Source: Bacteroidaceae bacterium (GTDB taxonomy: Bacteria > Bacteroidota > Bacteroidia > Bacteroidales > Bacteroidaceae). Taken from it: DNA of 64,000 bases. The stretch covers positions 1 to 64,000 of the forward strand of contig JAKSIQ010000005.1 in NCBI GenBank assembly GCA_024398755.1, read 5' to 3'. Position 1 is the first letter of the stretch; each line of letters begins with the position of its first letter. Under the pieces are notes generated by a model that was not told the origin of the DNA, ran no database searches, and saw nothing but the letters and a program-made list of their open reading frames with translations. This document shows positions 13,087 through 23,349 of this stretch, piece after piece. Made by a program: the position numbers and the translations under genes.

Positions 13087-14325
13087 TCAGGAGTTGCCAA
13101 ATGCCGCGCCATTCGCCTTGTCCAGCTGCGTACGGGCATACTCCAATGTGACCTTGAATGTCTTTGCCGATGACGACGGAGCTTCAAACATAGCATCAAC
13201 CATTATGGTTTCAACAATTGACCTCAGACCGCGCGCACCGAGTTTGAATTCTACGGCCTTGTCAACTACAAAGTCAAGAACTTCCGGTTCAAAAGCCAGT
13301 TCAATTCCGTCAATTGCAAACAGTTTGACATACTGTTTTACTATTGAATTCTTCGGTTCTGTAAGAATGTTCCTCAGAGCCTTCTTGTCCAGCGGATCCA
13401 GACTTGTCACCACAGGCAGTCGTCCTATTATTTCCGGGATGAGCCCGAATGACTTCAGGTCCTGCGGTGAAACATACTGCATAAGCCTGTTCATATCAAC
13501 CTTATCCCGAACTTCCACCGATTCGAATCCGACAACCTGAGTTTTCAGACGATTCGCAATCTTTCTTTCAATACCATCAAAAGCACCTCCACAGATAAAC
13601 AGTATGTTTTTTGTGTCAACCTGTATGAACTTCTGTTCCGGGTGTTTGCGTCCTCCCTGAGGCGGGACATTGACGACAGACCCTTCAAGCAGTTTGAGAA
13701 GCCCCTGCTGGACTCCCTCACCCGACACGTCTCTGGTAATGGAAGGGTTGTCACCCTTTCTTGCTATCTTGTCAATCTCGTCAATGAATACAATGCCGCG
13801 CTGGGCAGCCTGCACATCATAATCGGCCACCTGCAACAATCTTGAGAGCAGGCTTTCCACATCCTCGCCAACATATCCGGCTTCGGTCAGGACGGTTGCA
13901 TCAACTATCGTGAACGGAACCTTCAACAGTCTGGCGATGGTTTTTGCAAGCAAAGTCTTTCCTGTTCCCGTAGGACCGACAAGAATCACATTGCTTTTTT
14001 CTATGTCAGTGTCATTGTCCGTATCTGCCGCATTCTGAAGAACCCTTTTGTAATGATTGTAAACAGCCACCGAGAGATACCGTTTTGCCGCATCCTGACC
14101 GATGACATAATCATCAAGATACTTTTTGATATCTTTCGGTTTGGGCAGATCAGTGAGACTGAACTGTTTCGGAGTATCATTCTGTTTGCTCTCGCGCACC
14201 AGTTCAGCGGCCTTTTCGGCACATTCATTACAGATGCAGGCGTCAAGACCGGTTATAAGATAACCTACCTCCCCGTCCGTACGACCGCAGAAACCGCAAG
14301 TTCTACCTTTTTTTGAGACTGCCAT
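13087..14325 (-). CDS. clpX: ClpX, ATP-binding subunit of the ClpXP protease
   Basis: AAA+ unfoldase (412 aa) that feeds substrates into ClpP. The N-terminal zinc-binding domain has the four cysteines CGFC and CICNEC (about residues 11-36). Walker A is [13 protein letters not shown] (about 116-128) and Walker B is [11 protein letters not shown]. The RKG and IGF-type pore-loop region ([13 protein letters not shown]) follows. Length is normal for the family. It lies 5 bases downstream of clpP, forming the tig-clpP-clpX operon. Confidence 0.98.
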   Translation of the reverse strand: MAVSKKGRTCGFCGRTDGEVGYLITGLDACICNECAEKAAELVRESKQNDTPKQFSLTDLPKPKDIKKYLDDYVIGQDAAKRYLSVAVYNHYKRVLQNAADTDNDTDIEKSNVILVGPTGTGKTLLAKTIARLLKVPFTIVDATVLTEAGYVGEDVESLLSRLLQVADYDVQAAQRGIVFIDEIDKIARKGDNPSITRDVSGEGVQQGLLKLLEGSVVNVPPQGGRKHPEQKFIQVDTKNILFICGGAFDGIERKIANRLKTQVVGFESVEVRDKVDMNRLMQYVSPQDLKSFGLIPEIIGRLPVVTSLDPLDKKALRNILTEPKNSIVKQYVKLFAIDGIELAFEPEVLDFVVDKAVEFKLGARGLRSIVETIMVDAMFEAPSSSAKTFKVTLEYARTQLDKANGAAFGNS

Positions 14326-14330
14326 TCCTG

Positions 14331-14996
14331 TTATTTGCGTTTTTCAAGAATCTGGTCAATCATTCCATAATCCTTGGCTTCCTGCGCAGACATCCAGTAG
14401 TCACGGTCGCTATCCTGCCAAACCTTGTCAAAAGGAGTGTGTGAATGATCAGATATGATTGTGTAAAGTTCTTTCTTCATTTTCTGAATTTCACGGGCAG
14501 TAATCTCAATGTCGCTTGCCTGACCCTGAACACCGCCGAGCGGCTGATGAATCATGACGCGGCTGTGCGGCAGTGCAGAACGTTTGCCTTCGTTTCCTGC
14601 GACAAGAAGTACCGATGCCATACTGGCGGCAAGGCCGGTACAGATAGTGGCTACAGGGCTGGATATGAACTGCATGGTATCATAGATTCCCAGGCCGGCA
14701 GTAACAGAACCGCCGGGGGAATTTATATAGATCGATATTTCTCTGGTCGGATCGACAGAATCCAGATACAGCAGCTGCGCCTGGATGGTGTTGGCCGTAT
14801 AGTCACTGATTTCGGTTCCCAGGAAGATGATGCGGTCCATCATAAGACGGCTGAACACATCCATCTGGGTCACATTGAGCTGCCTTTCCTCCAGAATATA
14901 CGGGTTCAGGTACTCGGACTGGGCCTTGATCACATCATCAAGCACCTGACTGTTCAAGCCCTGGTGTCTGGTGGCAAATTTTCTGAATTCGTCCAT
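14331..14996 (-). CDS. clpP: ClpP, proteolytic subunit
   Basis: Serine protease (221 aa) that forms the double heptamer ring of ClpXP. The catalytic triad can be placed: Ser125 in GLAASMASV, His150 in [11 protein letters not shown] and Asp199 in [11 protein letters not shown]. The N-terminus is about 15-20 residues longer than in E. coli and includes a likely propeptide or axial-loop region. The middle gene of tig-clpP-clpX, with 21 bases between it and tig. Confidence 0.97.
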   Translation of the reverse strand: MDEFRKFATRHQGLNSQVLDDVIKAQSEYLNPYILEERQLNVTQMDVFSRLMMDRIIFLGTEISDYTANTIQAQLLYLDSVDPTREISIYINSPGGSVTAGLGIYDTMQFISSPVATICTGLAASMASVLLVAGNEGKRSALPHSRVMIHQPLGGVQGQASDIEITAREIQKMKKELYTIISDHSHTPFDKVWQDSDRDYWMSAQEAKDYGMIDQILEKRK

Positions 14997-15017
14997 GCAA
15001 GAGATTATGATTCTATT

Positions 15018-16370
15018 TTACTTTGTTTCAAAAAGCTTGTTGAATTCCTCAACCGTAACCTTCTTGTTCTTGAGTTTCACCTGAGACTTGAGAGCTGCGG
15101 AAAGTTTGGTCTCAACGGCACGGTTTACAAGGCCGTCTACGGTTTCACGCTTCTTGAGCATTTCCTTTGAATAGTTGTCCAGCATTTCATCCGGAATATT
15201 CATCATTCCGTACTGGGCAAACTGTGCGCGTGTTGCCTCGCGGGCCATATTCTTGACATCCTCATCCTCAACCTTGATACCGTTGGCCTCAACCAGCTTC
15301 TCCTGGATAAGGTGCCATGACAGTTCCTCAAGGCTGCGTGCGAACGACTCGTCATCGACAGTCTTGCCTTCAGCATTTGAGTTCATGATACGGCGCAGCA
15401 ACTCGTCAGCATATTCCAGCTTGCCGACCTTTTCCATGAGGTACTTGCGTACATCCAACAGGAAACGATAGTCGCAGTCAGGAGCAAAACCTGCTGTCAG
15501 AGACTCTTCAACCTTGGTGCGGAATTCCTTCTCGTCCTTGACGGCATCCTTGCCGAACACACGGTCAAACACTTCCTGATTCAGTTCAGCGGGAACAAAA
15601 CGGGTAATATCCTGAATGGTATATGAGAAATCGCACTTGATTCCTGCAACTTCCTCTTTCTTGCGGTTGAGCAGAGATGCCATTTCAATATCGTTGCCCT
15701 GATATGCTACCGATGGATTGAACTTGATTTCAGCACCTTTCTTTGCAGCTGCGAACAGAGCCTTCTGTGCATCATCCTTAATATAATCAGGCATCATGGC
15801 TGCACCTTCAACCACAATACCGGCCTCATTCAGAGAACCGTCCATATTGAGTTCTACAAGACGGCCCTTGATCATGTCACCGGCCTGATATTCATCAACC
15901 TGCTCATACTTGCCATTCTGCTGGGCGTATGCCTTGACCTGATTGTCAACCATTTCAGGAGTAACCTTGATCTGGTAGTAGGTTATGGTGTCGTCCTTGC
16001 CAATCTGAACGTCAAATTCAGGAGCAAGCGCAATGTCAAAATAGAAAGTCTGGTCATCATCATCAATGCTCATTCCGGCTTCCTTCTCCTCATTTGGAAG
16101 AGGTTCGCCAAGCATATTGATTTTATTGTCCTTTATGTAAGAGAATACCTTGTCCTGAAGAAGCTTGTTGATTTCGTCGGCCTTTATCTGCTTGCCGTAC
16201 ATTTTCTGGACCAGCGCCATCGGAACCATACCCGGACGGAAGCCAGGCATATTAACCTTCTTCTTGGCATCTTTAAGAGCCTTGTCAACATTTCCCTGAT
16301 AATCAGCCTTTTCAAGACTTACGGTAAGAAGGCCCTGTACCTTGCTTACATTCTCAAACTTTACGTTCAT
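15018..16370 (-). CDS. tig: Trigger factor
   Basis: Ribosome-associated folding chaperone (450 aa). The N-terminal ribosome-binding domain carries a signature-like GFRPGMVPMALVQKMYG (about residues 43-60; the classical signature is GFRxGxxP). The central FKBP-type region (about 150-245) is degenerate, as is common in Bacteroidota, so isomerase activity is doubtful. The C-terminal helical arms (260-440) are long and charged. First gene of the tig-clpP-clpX operon, divergent from lptB. Confidence 0.92.
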   Translation of the reverse strand: MNVKFENVSKVQGLLTVSLEKADYQGNVDKALKDAKKKVNMPGFRPGMVPMALVQKMYGKQIKADEINKLLQDKVFSYIKDNKINMLGEPLPNEEKEAGMSIDDDDQTFYFDIALAPEFDVQIGKDDTITYYQIKVTPEMVDNQVKAYAQQNGKYEQVDEYQAGDMIKGRLVELNMDGSLNEAGIVVEGAAMMPDYIKDDAQKALFAAAKKGAEIKFNPSVAYQGNDIEMASLLNRKKEEVAGIKCDFSYTIQDITRFVPAELNQEVFDRVFGKDAVKDEKEFRTKVEESLTAGFAPDCDYRFLLDVRKYLMEKVGKLEYADELLRRIMNSNAEGKTVDDESFARSLEELSWHLIQEKLVEANGIKVEDEDVKNMAREATRAQFAQYGMMNIPDEMLDNYSKEMLKKRETVDGLVNRAVETKLSAALKSQVKLKNKKVTVEEFNKLFETK

Positions 16371-16543
16371 TCTCGGTTTATTATTATGATTGTTACTATT
16401 CCATATACCAACGTCAGGACGGTTGGGTCCACCCCTTCGTAATTAATCCGCGAAATTACTCCAATAATCAGCAAAACTGAAATAATTTGAGATTTTTTTG
16501 CATTAGCATGGCCGTCTTTCAGCAGGATTAAGACATAGTTTTG

Positions 16544-16551
16544 TAACTTTG
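16544..16551 (+). promoter_or_regulatory. -7 box upstream of lptB
   Basis: TAACTTTG lies 20 bases before the lptB ATG, in the 200-bp divergent region between tig and lptB. No clear TTG is present at the expected -33 distance. No -7 box of this type was found for tig on the other strand. Confidence 0.5.
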
Positions 16552-16571
16552 CGCCAAAAGACAGGGTTAGC

Positions 16572-17333
16572 ATGGAAGAAAACCACAAAATGGTGCTCCG
16601 CACCGAAGGGCTTGTCAAACGTTACGGCAAGAGAACCGTTGTAAGCCACGTATCCATAAACGTGAAGCAGGGCGAAATAGTCGGTCTGCTCGGACCGAAC
16701 GGAGCGGGAAAGACAACATCGTTCTATATGACCACCGGTCTTATTACCCCGAACGAAGGCAGAATATTCCTTGATGATCAGGACATTACCGATTATCCGG
16801 TATACAAAAGGGCAAGAGCGGGAATAGGTTATCTGGCGCAGGAAGCCAGTGTATTCCGCAAAATGACCGTTGAAGACAACATAGCATCAGTTCTTGAACT
16901 TACCGGCAAACCTCTTGACTACTGTCGCGAAAAACTGGAAAGTCTCATTCAGGAATTCAGTCTGCAGAAAGTGCGCAAGAACCTTGGCGACCGCCTTTCA
17001 GGCGGCGAGCGCCGCCGTACGGAAATTGCGCGCTGCCTTGCAATAGAACCGAAGTTCATTATGCTTGACGAGCCATTCGCCGGCGTTGACCCAATTGCTG
17101 TCGAAGACATCCAGCAGATTGTCTGGAAGCTCAAAGACCGCAACATAGGCATTCTGATCACAGACCACAACGTGCATGAAACACTGAGCATAACAGACCG
17201 CGCATACCTTCTGTTTGAAGGACGCATTCTGTTTCAGGGTTCCCCAGAAGAACTGGCCGCAAATCCTATAGTAAGGGAAAAGTATCTCAGCCAGAGTTTT
17301 GAGCTCAAGAAAAAGACTTTCCAGAGCGAATGA
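16572..17333 (+). CDS. lptB: LPS export ABC transporter ATP-binding protein
   Basis: Cytoplasmic ATPase of the LptB2FG complex that drives lipopolysaccharide extraction from the inner membrane (253 aa). Walker A is [12 protein letters not shown] (about residues 41-52), the signature is [16 protein letters not shown] (about 143-158), Walker B is [13 protein letters not shown] and the switch histidine is in ITDHNVHE. The sequence [18 protein letters not shown] is typical for LptB. The other inner-membrane lpt genes are not in the window; an OstA/LptA-like gene is 11 kb away. It overlaps the next gene by 4 nt. Confidence 0.95.
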   Translation: MEENHKMVLRTEGLVKRYGKRTVVSHVSINVKQGEIVGLLGPNGAGKTTSFYMTTGLITPNEGRIFLDDQDITDYPVYKRARAGIGYLAQEASVFRKMTVEDNIASVLELTGKPLDYCREKLESLIQEFSLQKVRKNLGDRLSGGERRRTEIARCLAIEPKFIMLDEPFAGVDPIAVEDIQQIVWKLKDRNIGILITDHNVHETLSITDRAYLLFEGRILFQGSPEELAANPIVREKYLSQSFELKKKTFQSE

Positions 17334-18988
17334 CACTGAAACGTGCAATTGCAATCACGGTTTGCTTTCTAACACTTTTGCCTGGCTATGCCATCCAGAA
17401 ACGTCGCGGACAGGGGCCTCTTGTTCCAGAATGGGTCCTACCCACAGACCGTGACAACCCCGTGCTCTGGTCCGATGCTCCGCAAGGCCTGACCAAGGCT
17501 GCCGCGCCTGGCAGTTACGCCACCACCAAGGTAGACAGAACAGGAGAGCATGAATACCTGCTCATACTTGCCGATTTCAAGGACCTGCATTTTTCCATCC
17601 AGGACAATTCTGCTCTCATAAAGTACTATGACCGTGCATTCAATGAGCCAGGATATGTTGACTACAACACATACCAGCACAGGGAGAATGTTGGCGGACA
17701 GATTAAAACCGTTACCTATAATGGCGTTCACGGTAGTGTGGCAGACTATTTTGAATCCCAGTCTTACGGACAATACAAGCCCAGATTCCGGGTTGTTGGT
17801 CCTGTTCACCTGCCACAGGGATATGCCCATTACGGCAGGAACAGGAACGGCATGGACATAAGCGACTCCATTCATTCTTTTGTGCATTCCATCTGTGCCG
17901 ATCCCAGCATAGACTCCATCCTGGCTCAATATGCAGATAATGGAAATATAGCCCAGCTGTCCATAATTTATGCCGGAAGGGGCGAGAACTATAGCGGTTC
18001 AGACCCCAATACCATCTGGCCGCAGGCCGATACCATAAATCTGAACAACCGTCATGGAATAAAGGATATAAGATTTGTCTGCTCATGCGAGCTGTTCTGG
18101 GACAGCGATACCATTTTGGACGGTATTGGTGTATTCTGCCACGAATTCTCACACATGCTCGGACTCCCGGATTTTTACTACACCACAAACAGTACGGCAT
18201 CAGAGACCAATGCCGCCATGGGAACCTGGAGTCTGATGGATTACGGAGCCTATGACAACGGAGGCTTCTCACCGGTTGGTTACACTGCCTTTGAAAAGTA
18301 TTGCATGGGCTGGCTCGAGATAGAGGACATAACAGAACCTGGCACTTACACCCTGGATGAAATAAGCCAGAATCCGTCAGGCGGCAGGCACGTAGCCTAC
18401 AGGCTGAACTCGCCGGATTACAACGATGACATGTTTATTATTCTGGAGAACCATCAGCAGACTGGCTGGTACAGCTACCATGCAGCAAGCGGACTCATGG
18501 TTACAGCGGTAAGCTACAACAGCAGGAACTGGGCAAACAACAGTGTAACTACAACTGCCAACAAGCGTTATGCCATACTCCCGGCCGACAACAACTACAG
18601 CCGTTCCAGCAATGCGGGCGATCTGTTCCCATACAACAGCACGGACAGTATTACAACACTCGGCAAGCCCCAGCTCAAGGCCGGCACATCGTTCCCTCTG
18701 TACTCAATCTATGGAATAAGGAACAATAATGGAATTGTATCATTCCAGGCCAGTGCCGACATGCCAACCCATGTCCACGTCCAGAGTGCATGCGCAACCA
18801 ACATCAAGCTAGAAGGCGGAACTCTCAAAATTACAGCACCGGAAGGCACTATGGTATGGATTCACGATATGTCGGGCCACACAGCCTATCAGACCGTAAT
18901 GGAAGGGCAAGAAAAAACCGTACCTGTTCCCGGGCATGGCATATGGCTCGTAAAATGCGGTACGGTTGTTAGAAAAATCAGATACTGA
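17330..18988 (+). CDS. Secreted M6-family metalloprotease
   Basis: A 552-residue secreted protease with a signal peptide (hydrophobic stretch to about residue 20, ending GYA). The zinc site HEFSH, followed by MLGLPDFY, lies at about residues 271-283 and fits the M6 (immune inhibitor A-like) family. The last 65 residues form a small beta-rich domain ending [16 protein letters not shown], which resembles the type A C-terminal sorting domain of type IX secretion cargo. Its ATG overlaps the lptB stop by 4 nt, so the two genes may be translationally coupled. The sorting-domain reading is inferred from its pattern and its place at the C-terminus. Confidence 0.85.
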   Translation: MTLKRAIAITVCFLTLLPGYAIQKRRGQGPLVPEWVLPTDRDNPVLWSDAPQGLTKAAAPGSYATTKVDRTGEHEYLLILADFKDLHFSIQDNSALIKYYDRAFNEPGYVDYNTYQHRENVGGQIKTVTYNGVHGSVADYFESQSYGQYKPRFRVVGPVHLPQGYAHYGRNRNGMDISDSIHSFVHSICADPSIDSILAQYADNGNIAQLSIIYAGRGENYSGSDPNTIWPQADTINLNNRHGIKDIRFVCSCELFWDSDTILDGIGVFCHEFSHMLGLPDFYYTTNSTASETNAAMGTWSLMDYGAYDNGGFSPVGYTAFEKYCMGWLEIEDITEPGTYTLDEISQNPSGGRHVAYRLNSPDYNDDMFIILENHQQTGWYSYHAASGLMVTAVSYNSRNWANNSVTTTANKRYAILPADNNYSRSSNAGDLFPYNSTDSITTLGKPQLKAGTSFPLYSIYGIRNNNGIVSFQASADMPTHVHVQSACATNIKLEGGTLKITAPEGTMVWIHDMSGHTAYQTVMEGQEKTVPVPGHGIWLVKCGTVVRKIRY

Positions 18989-19000
18989 ATAATCTGAGTC

Positions 19001-20314
19001 TTATTTCTGGCGGATAAAGATATTAATAGGTGTTCCGCTGAAATCCCATTTTTCCCTGATTTTGTTTTCCAGGAATCTCTTGTAGGGATCCTTTACATAC
19101 TGCGGCAGGTTTGCAAAGAACACAAAACTTGGAATCTGTGGTCCCTGCAACTGGGTGCAATACTTAATCTTAATATATTTTCCCTTGGTTGAGGGTGGCG
19201 GATAAGACTCAATAAGAGGCAGCATTTCAGCGTTCAGCTTGCCGGTTGACACACGGTATGTCTTGTGCATATACACGTCCTTGGCGCATTCAAGCACTTT
19301 GAGTATGCGCTGTTTCTCTATGGCCGATGTGAACACTATCGGGAAATCGGTGAACGGAGCCAGACGCGAACGTATGGCCTCAGTGTAATTTTTCATTACC
19401 TGAGCGCTGCGGTCTTCTATCAGATCCCATTTGTTGACCACGACCACGAGCCCCTTCTGGTTCTTGACAATGAGAGAGACTATGTTCATGTCCTGGCTCT
19501 CGATTCCACGTGTGGCATCAAGCATGAGTATGCACACATCGCTGTTTTCGATGGCGCGTATGGAGCGCATTACGGAATAGAACTCAAGATCCTCTTCCAC
19601 CTTGCTTTTTTTGCGAATGCCCGCTGTATCAACCAGGTAAAAGTCAAAACCGAACTTGGTATACCTTGTGTAAACGGAATCGCGTGTGGTGCCGGCAATA
19701 TCGGTCACTATATTACGGTCCTCGCCGATAAAGGCGTTGACAATGGAACTCTTGCCTACATTCGGACGGCCTACAACAGCAAAGCGGGGAATATTGTCTT
19801 CTGTAACCTGACCGTCATCCTGCGGCAATTTTGAAACCACAAGGTCAAGCAGGTCTCCGGTTCCGCTACCGTTGGCGGCAGAAATGCTTACCGGGTCGCC
19901 CAAGCCAAGCGAATAGAACTCAGCGGCAGCGTACTGCAGTTCGAACGTATCCATCTTGTTGGTGACAAGAATTACCGGACGATTTGAGCGGCGCAGTATA
20001 TCTGCAACCTGATCATCCAGATCTGTCAGACCGTTCTTTATGTCAACCATAAACAGAATAAGGTCTGCCTCTTCAATGGCGACAGAAACCTGTTTGTTGA
20101 TTTCCTCCTCGAAGACATCGTCGGAGTTCACCACCCATCCGCCTGTATCAACTACTGAAAAAGTACGGTTACCCCACTCGCACTTTCCGTACTGACGGTC
20201 ACGCGTCGTACCTGCCTCATCATCTACGATAGCCTGACGCGTCTGCGTAAGGCGGTTGAATAGAGTTGACTTGCCTACATTGGGGCGGCCGACTATTGCT
20301 ACAAGGCTGCTCAT
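19001..20314 (-). CDS. der: Ribosome-assembly GTPase Der (EngA)
   Basis: Tandem GTPase required for 50S subunit maturation (437 aa). Two complete G domains are visible. The first has [14 protein letters not shown] at about residues 8-21, DTGG and NKMD. The second has [14 protein letters not shown] at about 182-195, DTAG and NKWD. A C-terminal KH-like domain follows, ending in [11 protein letters not shown]. It lies 23 bases after era, so the two ribosome-biogenesis GTPases are adjacent on the same strand. Confidence 0.98.
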   Translation of the reverse strand: MSSLVAIVGRPNVGKSTLFNRLTQTRQAIVDDEAGTTRDRQYGKCEWGNRTFSVVDTGGWVVNSDDVFEEEINKQVSVAIEEADLILFMVDIKNGLTDLDDQVADILRRSNRPVILVTNKMDTFELQYAAAEFYSLGLGDPVSISAANGSGTGDLLDLVVSKLPQDDGQVTEDNIPRFAVVGRPNVGKSSIVNAFIGEDRNIVTDIAGTTRDSVYTRYTKFGFDFYLVDTAGIRKKSKVEEDLEFYSVMRSIRAIENSDVCILMLDATRGIESQDMNIVSLIVKNQKGLVVVVNKWDLIEDRSAQVMKNYTEAIRSRLAPFTDFPIVFTSAIEKQRILKVLECAKDVYMHKTYRVSTGKLNAEMLPLIESYPPPSTKGKYIKIKYCTQLQGPQIPSFVFFANLPQYVKDPYKRFLENKIREKWDFSGTPINIFIRQK

Positions 20315-20337
20315 ATTTATGGTATATTATTTGTTTG

Positions 20338-21219
20338 TCAATCCTGTTCGTATCCAAAGTTACGAAGTTCTCTGTCAGAACTGCGCCAATCCTTGTCAAC
20401 TTTCACGAACAGTTCCATGAAAATCTTTTTTCCGAAGAACTTTTCCAGATCGGTTCTTGCCTCGACAGCCACACGTTTCAACGCCTGTCCCTCGTGACCT
20501 ATGATAATGCCCTTCTGAGATTCCCGCTCAACAAAAATCACGCAGTTTATCAGAATTCTGCTTTTGTTCTCCTTGAACTGGTCAACTGCCACTTCGACCG
20601 AATAAGGTATTTCCTTGTCATAATGAAGCAGTATCTTCTCGCGGACAATCTCAGATACGAAGAAACGCGCCGGCTTGTCAGTCAGCTGGTCCTTGTCAAA
20701 ATAAGGAGGACTGTCAGGAAGCAGTTCGTTCACCCTCTTCATTATAGCATCAACACCAAAACGTTTTGCCGCAGAAATAGGGATTATTTCAGCATTAGGA
20801 AGGCTGGCATGCCATGATTCGACCAGTTTGACCAGATTAGGCTGGTCAGTCAGATCAATCTTGTTGATGACCAGAATGACAGGAACCTTCAATGCGCGTA
20901 CCTTGTCGAGAAAATCCTGGTTCTTGTCGGCCTTTTCAACGACATCGGTCATATATATCAGCACATCGGCATCAACAAGAGCCGATTGGGAAAAGGCAAG
21001 CATCGACTCCTGAAGTTTGTAGTTGGGTTTCAACACGCCAGGCGTATCTGAAAACACAATCTGAGAATCTTCAGTGTTGACAATGCCCATAATCCTGTGA
21101 CGGGTTGTCTGGGCCTTGAAAGTGGCTATTGAAATGTGTTCACCCACCAGCAGGTTCATCAGAGTTGACTTGCCCACATTCGGGTTGCCCACGATATTTA
21201 CGAATCCGGCTTTGTGCAT
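20338..21219 (-). CDS. era: GTPase Era
   Basis: GTPase with a KH domain that binds the 3' end of 16S rRNA and acts in 30S assembly (293 aa). G1 is [14 protein letters not shown] (about residues 11-24), G3 is DTPG and G4 is NKID. The KH domain near residues 200-280 contains GIIIGHEGQALKRVAVEAR. A terminator-like hairpin separates it from rpmF upstream, so it may be expressed only partly with yceD-rpmF. Confidence 0.98.
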   Translation of the reverse strand: MHKAGFVNIVGNPNVGKSTLMNLLVGEHISIATFKAQTTRHRIMGIVNTEDSQIVFSDTPGVLKPNYKLQESMLAFSQSALVDADVLIYMTDVVEKADKNQDFLDKVRALKVPVILVINKIDLTDQPNLVKLVESWHASLPNAEIIPISAAKRFGVDAIMKRVNELLPDSPPYFDKDQLTDKPARFFVSEIVREKILLHYDKEIPYSVEVAVDQFKENKSRILINCVIFVERESQKGIIIGHEGQALKRVAVEARTDLEKFFGKKIFMELFVKVDKDWRSSDRELRNFGYEQD

Positions 21220-21236
21220 TGTTATGGAAACGGGTC

Positions 21237-21267
21237 AAAAAAAACGCATCTTTTAGTAGGATGCGTT
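21237..21267 (-). terminator. Terminator-like hairpin between rpmF and era
   Basis: On the minus strand AACGCATC (21260-21267) pairs with GATGCGTT (21243-21250) around a 9-nt loop and is followed by a run of T (21237-21242). It lies between the rpmF stop and the era start and would reduce read-through into era and der. Confidence 0.8.
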
Positions 21268-21281
21268 TTTCAGGAATTTCG

Positions 21282-21470
21282 TCATTCAGCGGCCTGCTGC
21301 TTTACTACTGCAAGTTTGCCTCTGTAATAACCGCACTCAGCGCATACTGTGTGATAAACGTGCCAAGCTCCACAGTTCGGGCAGATTGCAAGAGTCGGAG
21401 CAATTGCCTTATCGTGGGTCCTTCTTTTCGCAGTTCTTGTCTTTGACTGCCTTCTTTTAGGATGTGCCAT
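21282..21470 (-). CDS. rpmF: 50S ribosomal protein L32
   Basis: Small basic ribosomal protein (62 aa). The N-terminal AHPKRRQSKTRTAKRR is typical, and a four-cysteine zinc ribbon is complete (CPNC at about residues 32-35 and CAEC at about 47-50), so this is the zinc-containing form. It sits 12 bases after yceD, the usual bacterial arrangement yceD-rpmF. Confidence 0.97.
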   Translation of the reverse strand: MAHPKRRQSKTRTAKRRTHDKAIAPTLAICPNCGAWHVYHTVCAECGYYRGKLAVVKQQAAE

Positions 21471-21482
21471 TTTGTTTTAGTT

Positions 21483-22019
21483 TTAATCGTTATCGTTTTC
21501 AATCATATTTTTCAAATCGTCCCAACGCGGATCTGTTTCAGTCTGTCCCGTCTGTTCCTCCTGATCTTCGCCCACGGTAAGTTCATCAAGCTTTTCCATC
21601 ATGCCCTTGTTGCATTTTCCAGGAGCATGGACATGCTTGATTGGAATTGCCAAGGCAATGAACTCATAGATATACCATGCAACGTTCACAAAGCCCTGAA
21701 CCTCCGGTACTATGACAACATCACCGTCATCTCCGAAATCGGCTCCCAGTTTAACCTTAAGCTCACCGCTGTTTTCTATTTGCAACGGCATATCATCAAG
21801 GCAACGGTCACAGGTCACAACTACAGTTCCGGCAACTGAAAAAAACAATTTGTACAGGCCCGAAGCTTTTGTCACGGCAAGATTCACATCAACCTTACCA
21901 TTCCGGACTTCGTCTCCTTCGACAACTGAAAAGAAGTCCTGATCAACTGTCCACTGATATTGGGCCTGCTGTTCTTTCAGGTCCTTCAGTTCCACATTGT
22001 ACTTATCCAGTCTGCCCAT
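21483..22019 (-). CDS. YceD/DUF177-family protein
   Basis: A 178-residue protein of the YceD family, linked to 23S rRNA accumulation and always found next to rpmF. The conserved cysteine pair is VTCDRCLDDMP at about residues 77-87. Further acidic segments and a C-terminal DPRWDDLKNM follow. The ATG at 22019 was chosen because the -7 box TATCTTTG lies just upstream, inside the longer frame that opens at 22052; that upstream ATG would come before transcription starts. Confidence 0.85.
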   Translation of the reverse strand: MGRLDKYNVELKDLKEQQAQYQWTVDQDFFSVVEGDEVRNGKVDVNLAVTKASGLYKLFFSVAGTVVVTCDRCLDDMPLQIENSGELKVKLGADFGDDGDVVIVPEVQGFVNVAWYIYEFIALAIPIKHVHAPGKCNKGMMEKLDELTVGEDQEEQTGQTETDPRWDDLKNMIENDND

Positions 22020-22038
22020 CAAACAATTTTTTCGGGGC

Positions 22039-22046
22039 ACAAAGAT
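22039..22046 (-). promoter_or_regulatory. -7 box of yceD-rpmF
   Basis: On the minus strand TATCTTTG lies 19 bases upstream of the ATG at 22019. It decides the start of yceD. The -33 element is not obvious. Confidence 0.55.
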
Positions 22047-22124
22047 AGACATTTATTTTTCAGAACGGAAACTTTCAGGCTCTCTTTTTTCCAATTTACC
22101 GACAAACTGAGAAAAACGCCACGC

Positions 22125-23276
22125 TCAGCAGGGAAGCTCAATACGGAAAGTGGTTCCCTTGCCCGCCTCAGAGCGAAGAACGAAGATGCGGCCGTCATGA
22201 TACTCACAGACAATACGACGAGCCAATGACAGTCCAAGCCCCCACCCTCTTTTCTTAGTGGTGAAACCAGGGTCAAAAACGCTCTTCCATTGTCCCTTTG
22301 GTATTCCTTTTCCAGTATCGCTCACCTCAATTGCAACATGATTCTTTTCCTGGACAAGGCCAACAGACAATATACCATGACCCTCCATCGCGTCGACTGC
22401 ATTCTTGCAGAGATTTTCTATAACCCAGCCCAATAAAGCCTGATTGACGGGAGCCAGAACAGGCACTGGCGGAATATTACATTCATACATGATTGTCTGG
22501 GGCGAACGTCGCCTTGTATAGTCAACGACCGACTGAAGCAGCAAGGCAATGTCATACGGCTGCGTCTCTGGCATTGACCCTATCTTGGAAAAGCGGTCTG
22601 CAACCATCTGAAGACGGTCTACATCTTTTTCCATCTCTTCAATAAGAGAATCATCATATTTGTCTTTGAACAGTTCTGTCCACGCCATAAGCGAAGAAAT
22701 CGGAGTGCCAAGCTGATGGGCTGTTTCCTTTGAAAGCCCCACCCACACCATATTCTGCTCCGTCTTTTTAAAACTCAGCAGTGCAAATATTGCAAGAAGC
22801 ACAAACAGGACCACGACAGACATCTGAATATACGGGTAGACCGTCAGGCGGTTCAGAAGCAGCGATTCTCCAAAACACACCTCATTATAATGTTCATGAT
22901 CATCGTCATCATACCATATCTTGATTGCATTGCCGGCCTGACGCATCTGGTCAAGATGTCGGGCAATGCAGGACACTGTATCAGATTTGCCGAAATCAAT
23001 ATTCTGATAGCTCATGACATTGTCATCCTGATCAACCACGATGACAGGAATCGTCTTGTTTCCTGAAATCACAGCCAGCACAAGACTCAAATCCGTATTC
23101 TCATCTGCAGCATTGAAAGAATGATAAGCCTGTGCAAAAAGTTCCATTTTGGCAAGCTCTTCTTCAGACAAATCACGGGTAAGTTTCTGCGAAATGATAA
23201 GCGACAACAATGCAATTATTACAGCTATCACTATCAGCAAGGTCCTGACTTTCTTGAATTCCCAACCTTTTGACAT
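22125..23276 (-). CDS. Sensor histidine kinase
   Basis: A membrane histidine kinase of 383 aa. Two transmembrane segments (about residues 10-30 and 140-160) flank a periplasmic sensor region of about 110 residues. The H box is KETAHQLGTPISSL with the phospho-accepting His near residue 185. The N box is ENLCKNAVDAM and the G boxes are DTGKGIP and GWGLGLSLARRI. No response regulator is adjacent, so the partner must be encoded elsewhere. The ATG at 23276 is preferred to a TTG nine bases upstream. Ligand unknown. Confidence 0.9.
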   Translation of the reverse strand: MSKGWEFKKVRTLLIVIAVIIALLSLIISQKLTRDLSEEELAKMELFAQAYHSFNAADENTDLSLVLAVISGNKTIPVIVVDQDDNVMSYQNIDFGKSDTVSCIARHLDQMRQAGNAIKIWYDDDDHEHYNEVCFGESLLLNRLTVYPYIQMSVVVLFVLLAIFALLSFKKTEQNMVWVGLSKETAHQLGTPISSLMAWTELFKDKYDDSLIEEMEKDVDRLQMVADRFSKIGSMPETQPYDIALLLQSVVDYTRRRSPQTIMYECNIPPVPVLAPVNQALLGWVIENLCKNAVDAMEGHGILSVGLVQEKNHVAIEVSDTGKGIPKGQWKSVFDPGFTTKKRGWGLGLSLARRIVCEYHDGRIFVLRSEAGKGTTFRIELPC

Positions 23277-23349
23277 CTTATTCAAATCCGTTTTGAATAA
23301 TAAACGGATTCACCATTATAATATTGTCCTGCAATATGGATGTGGGATG

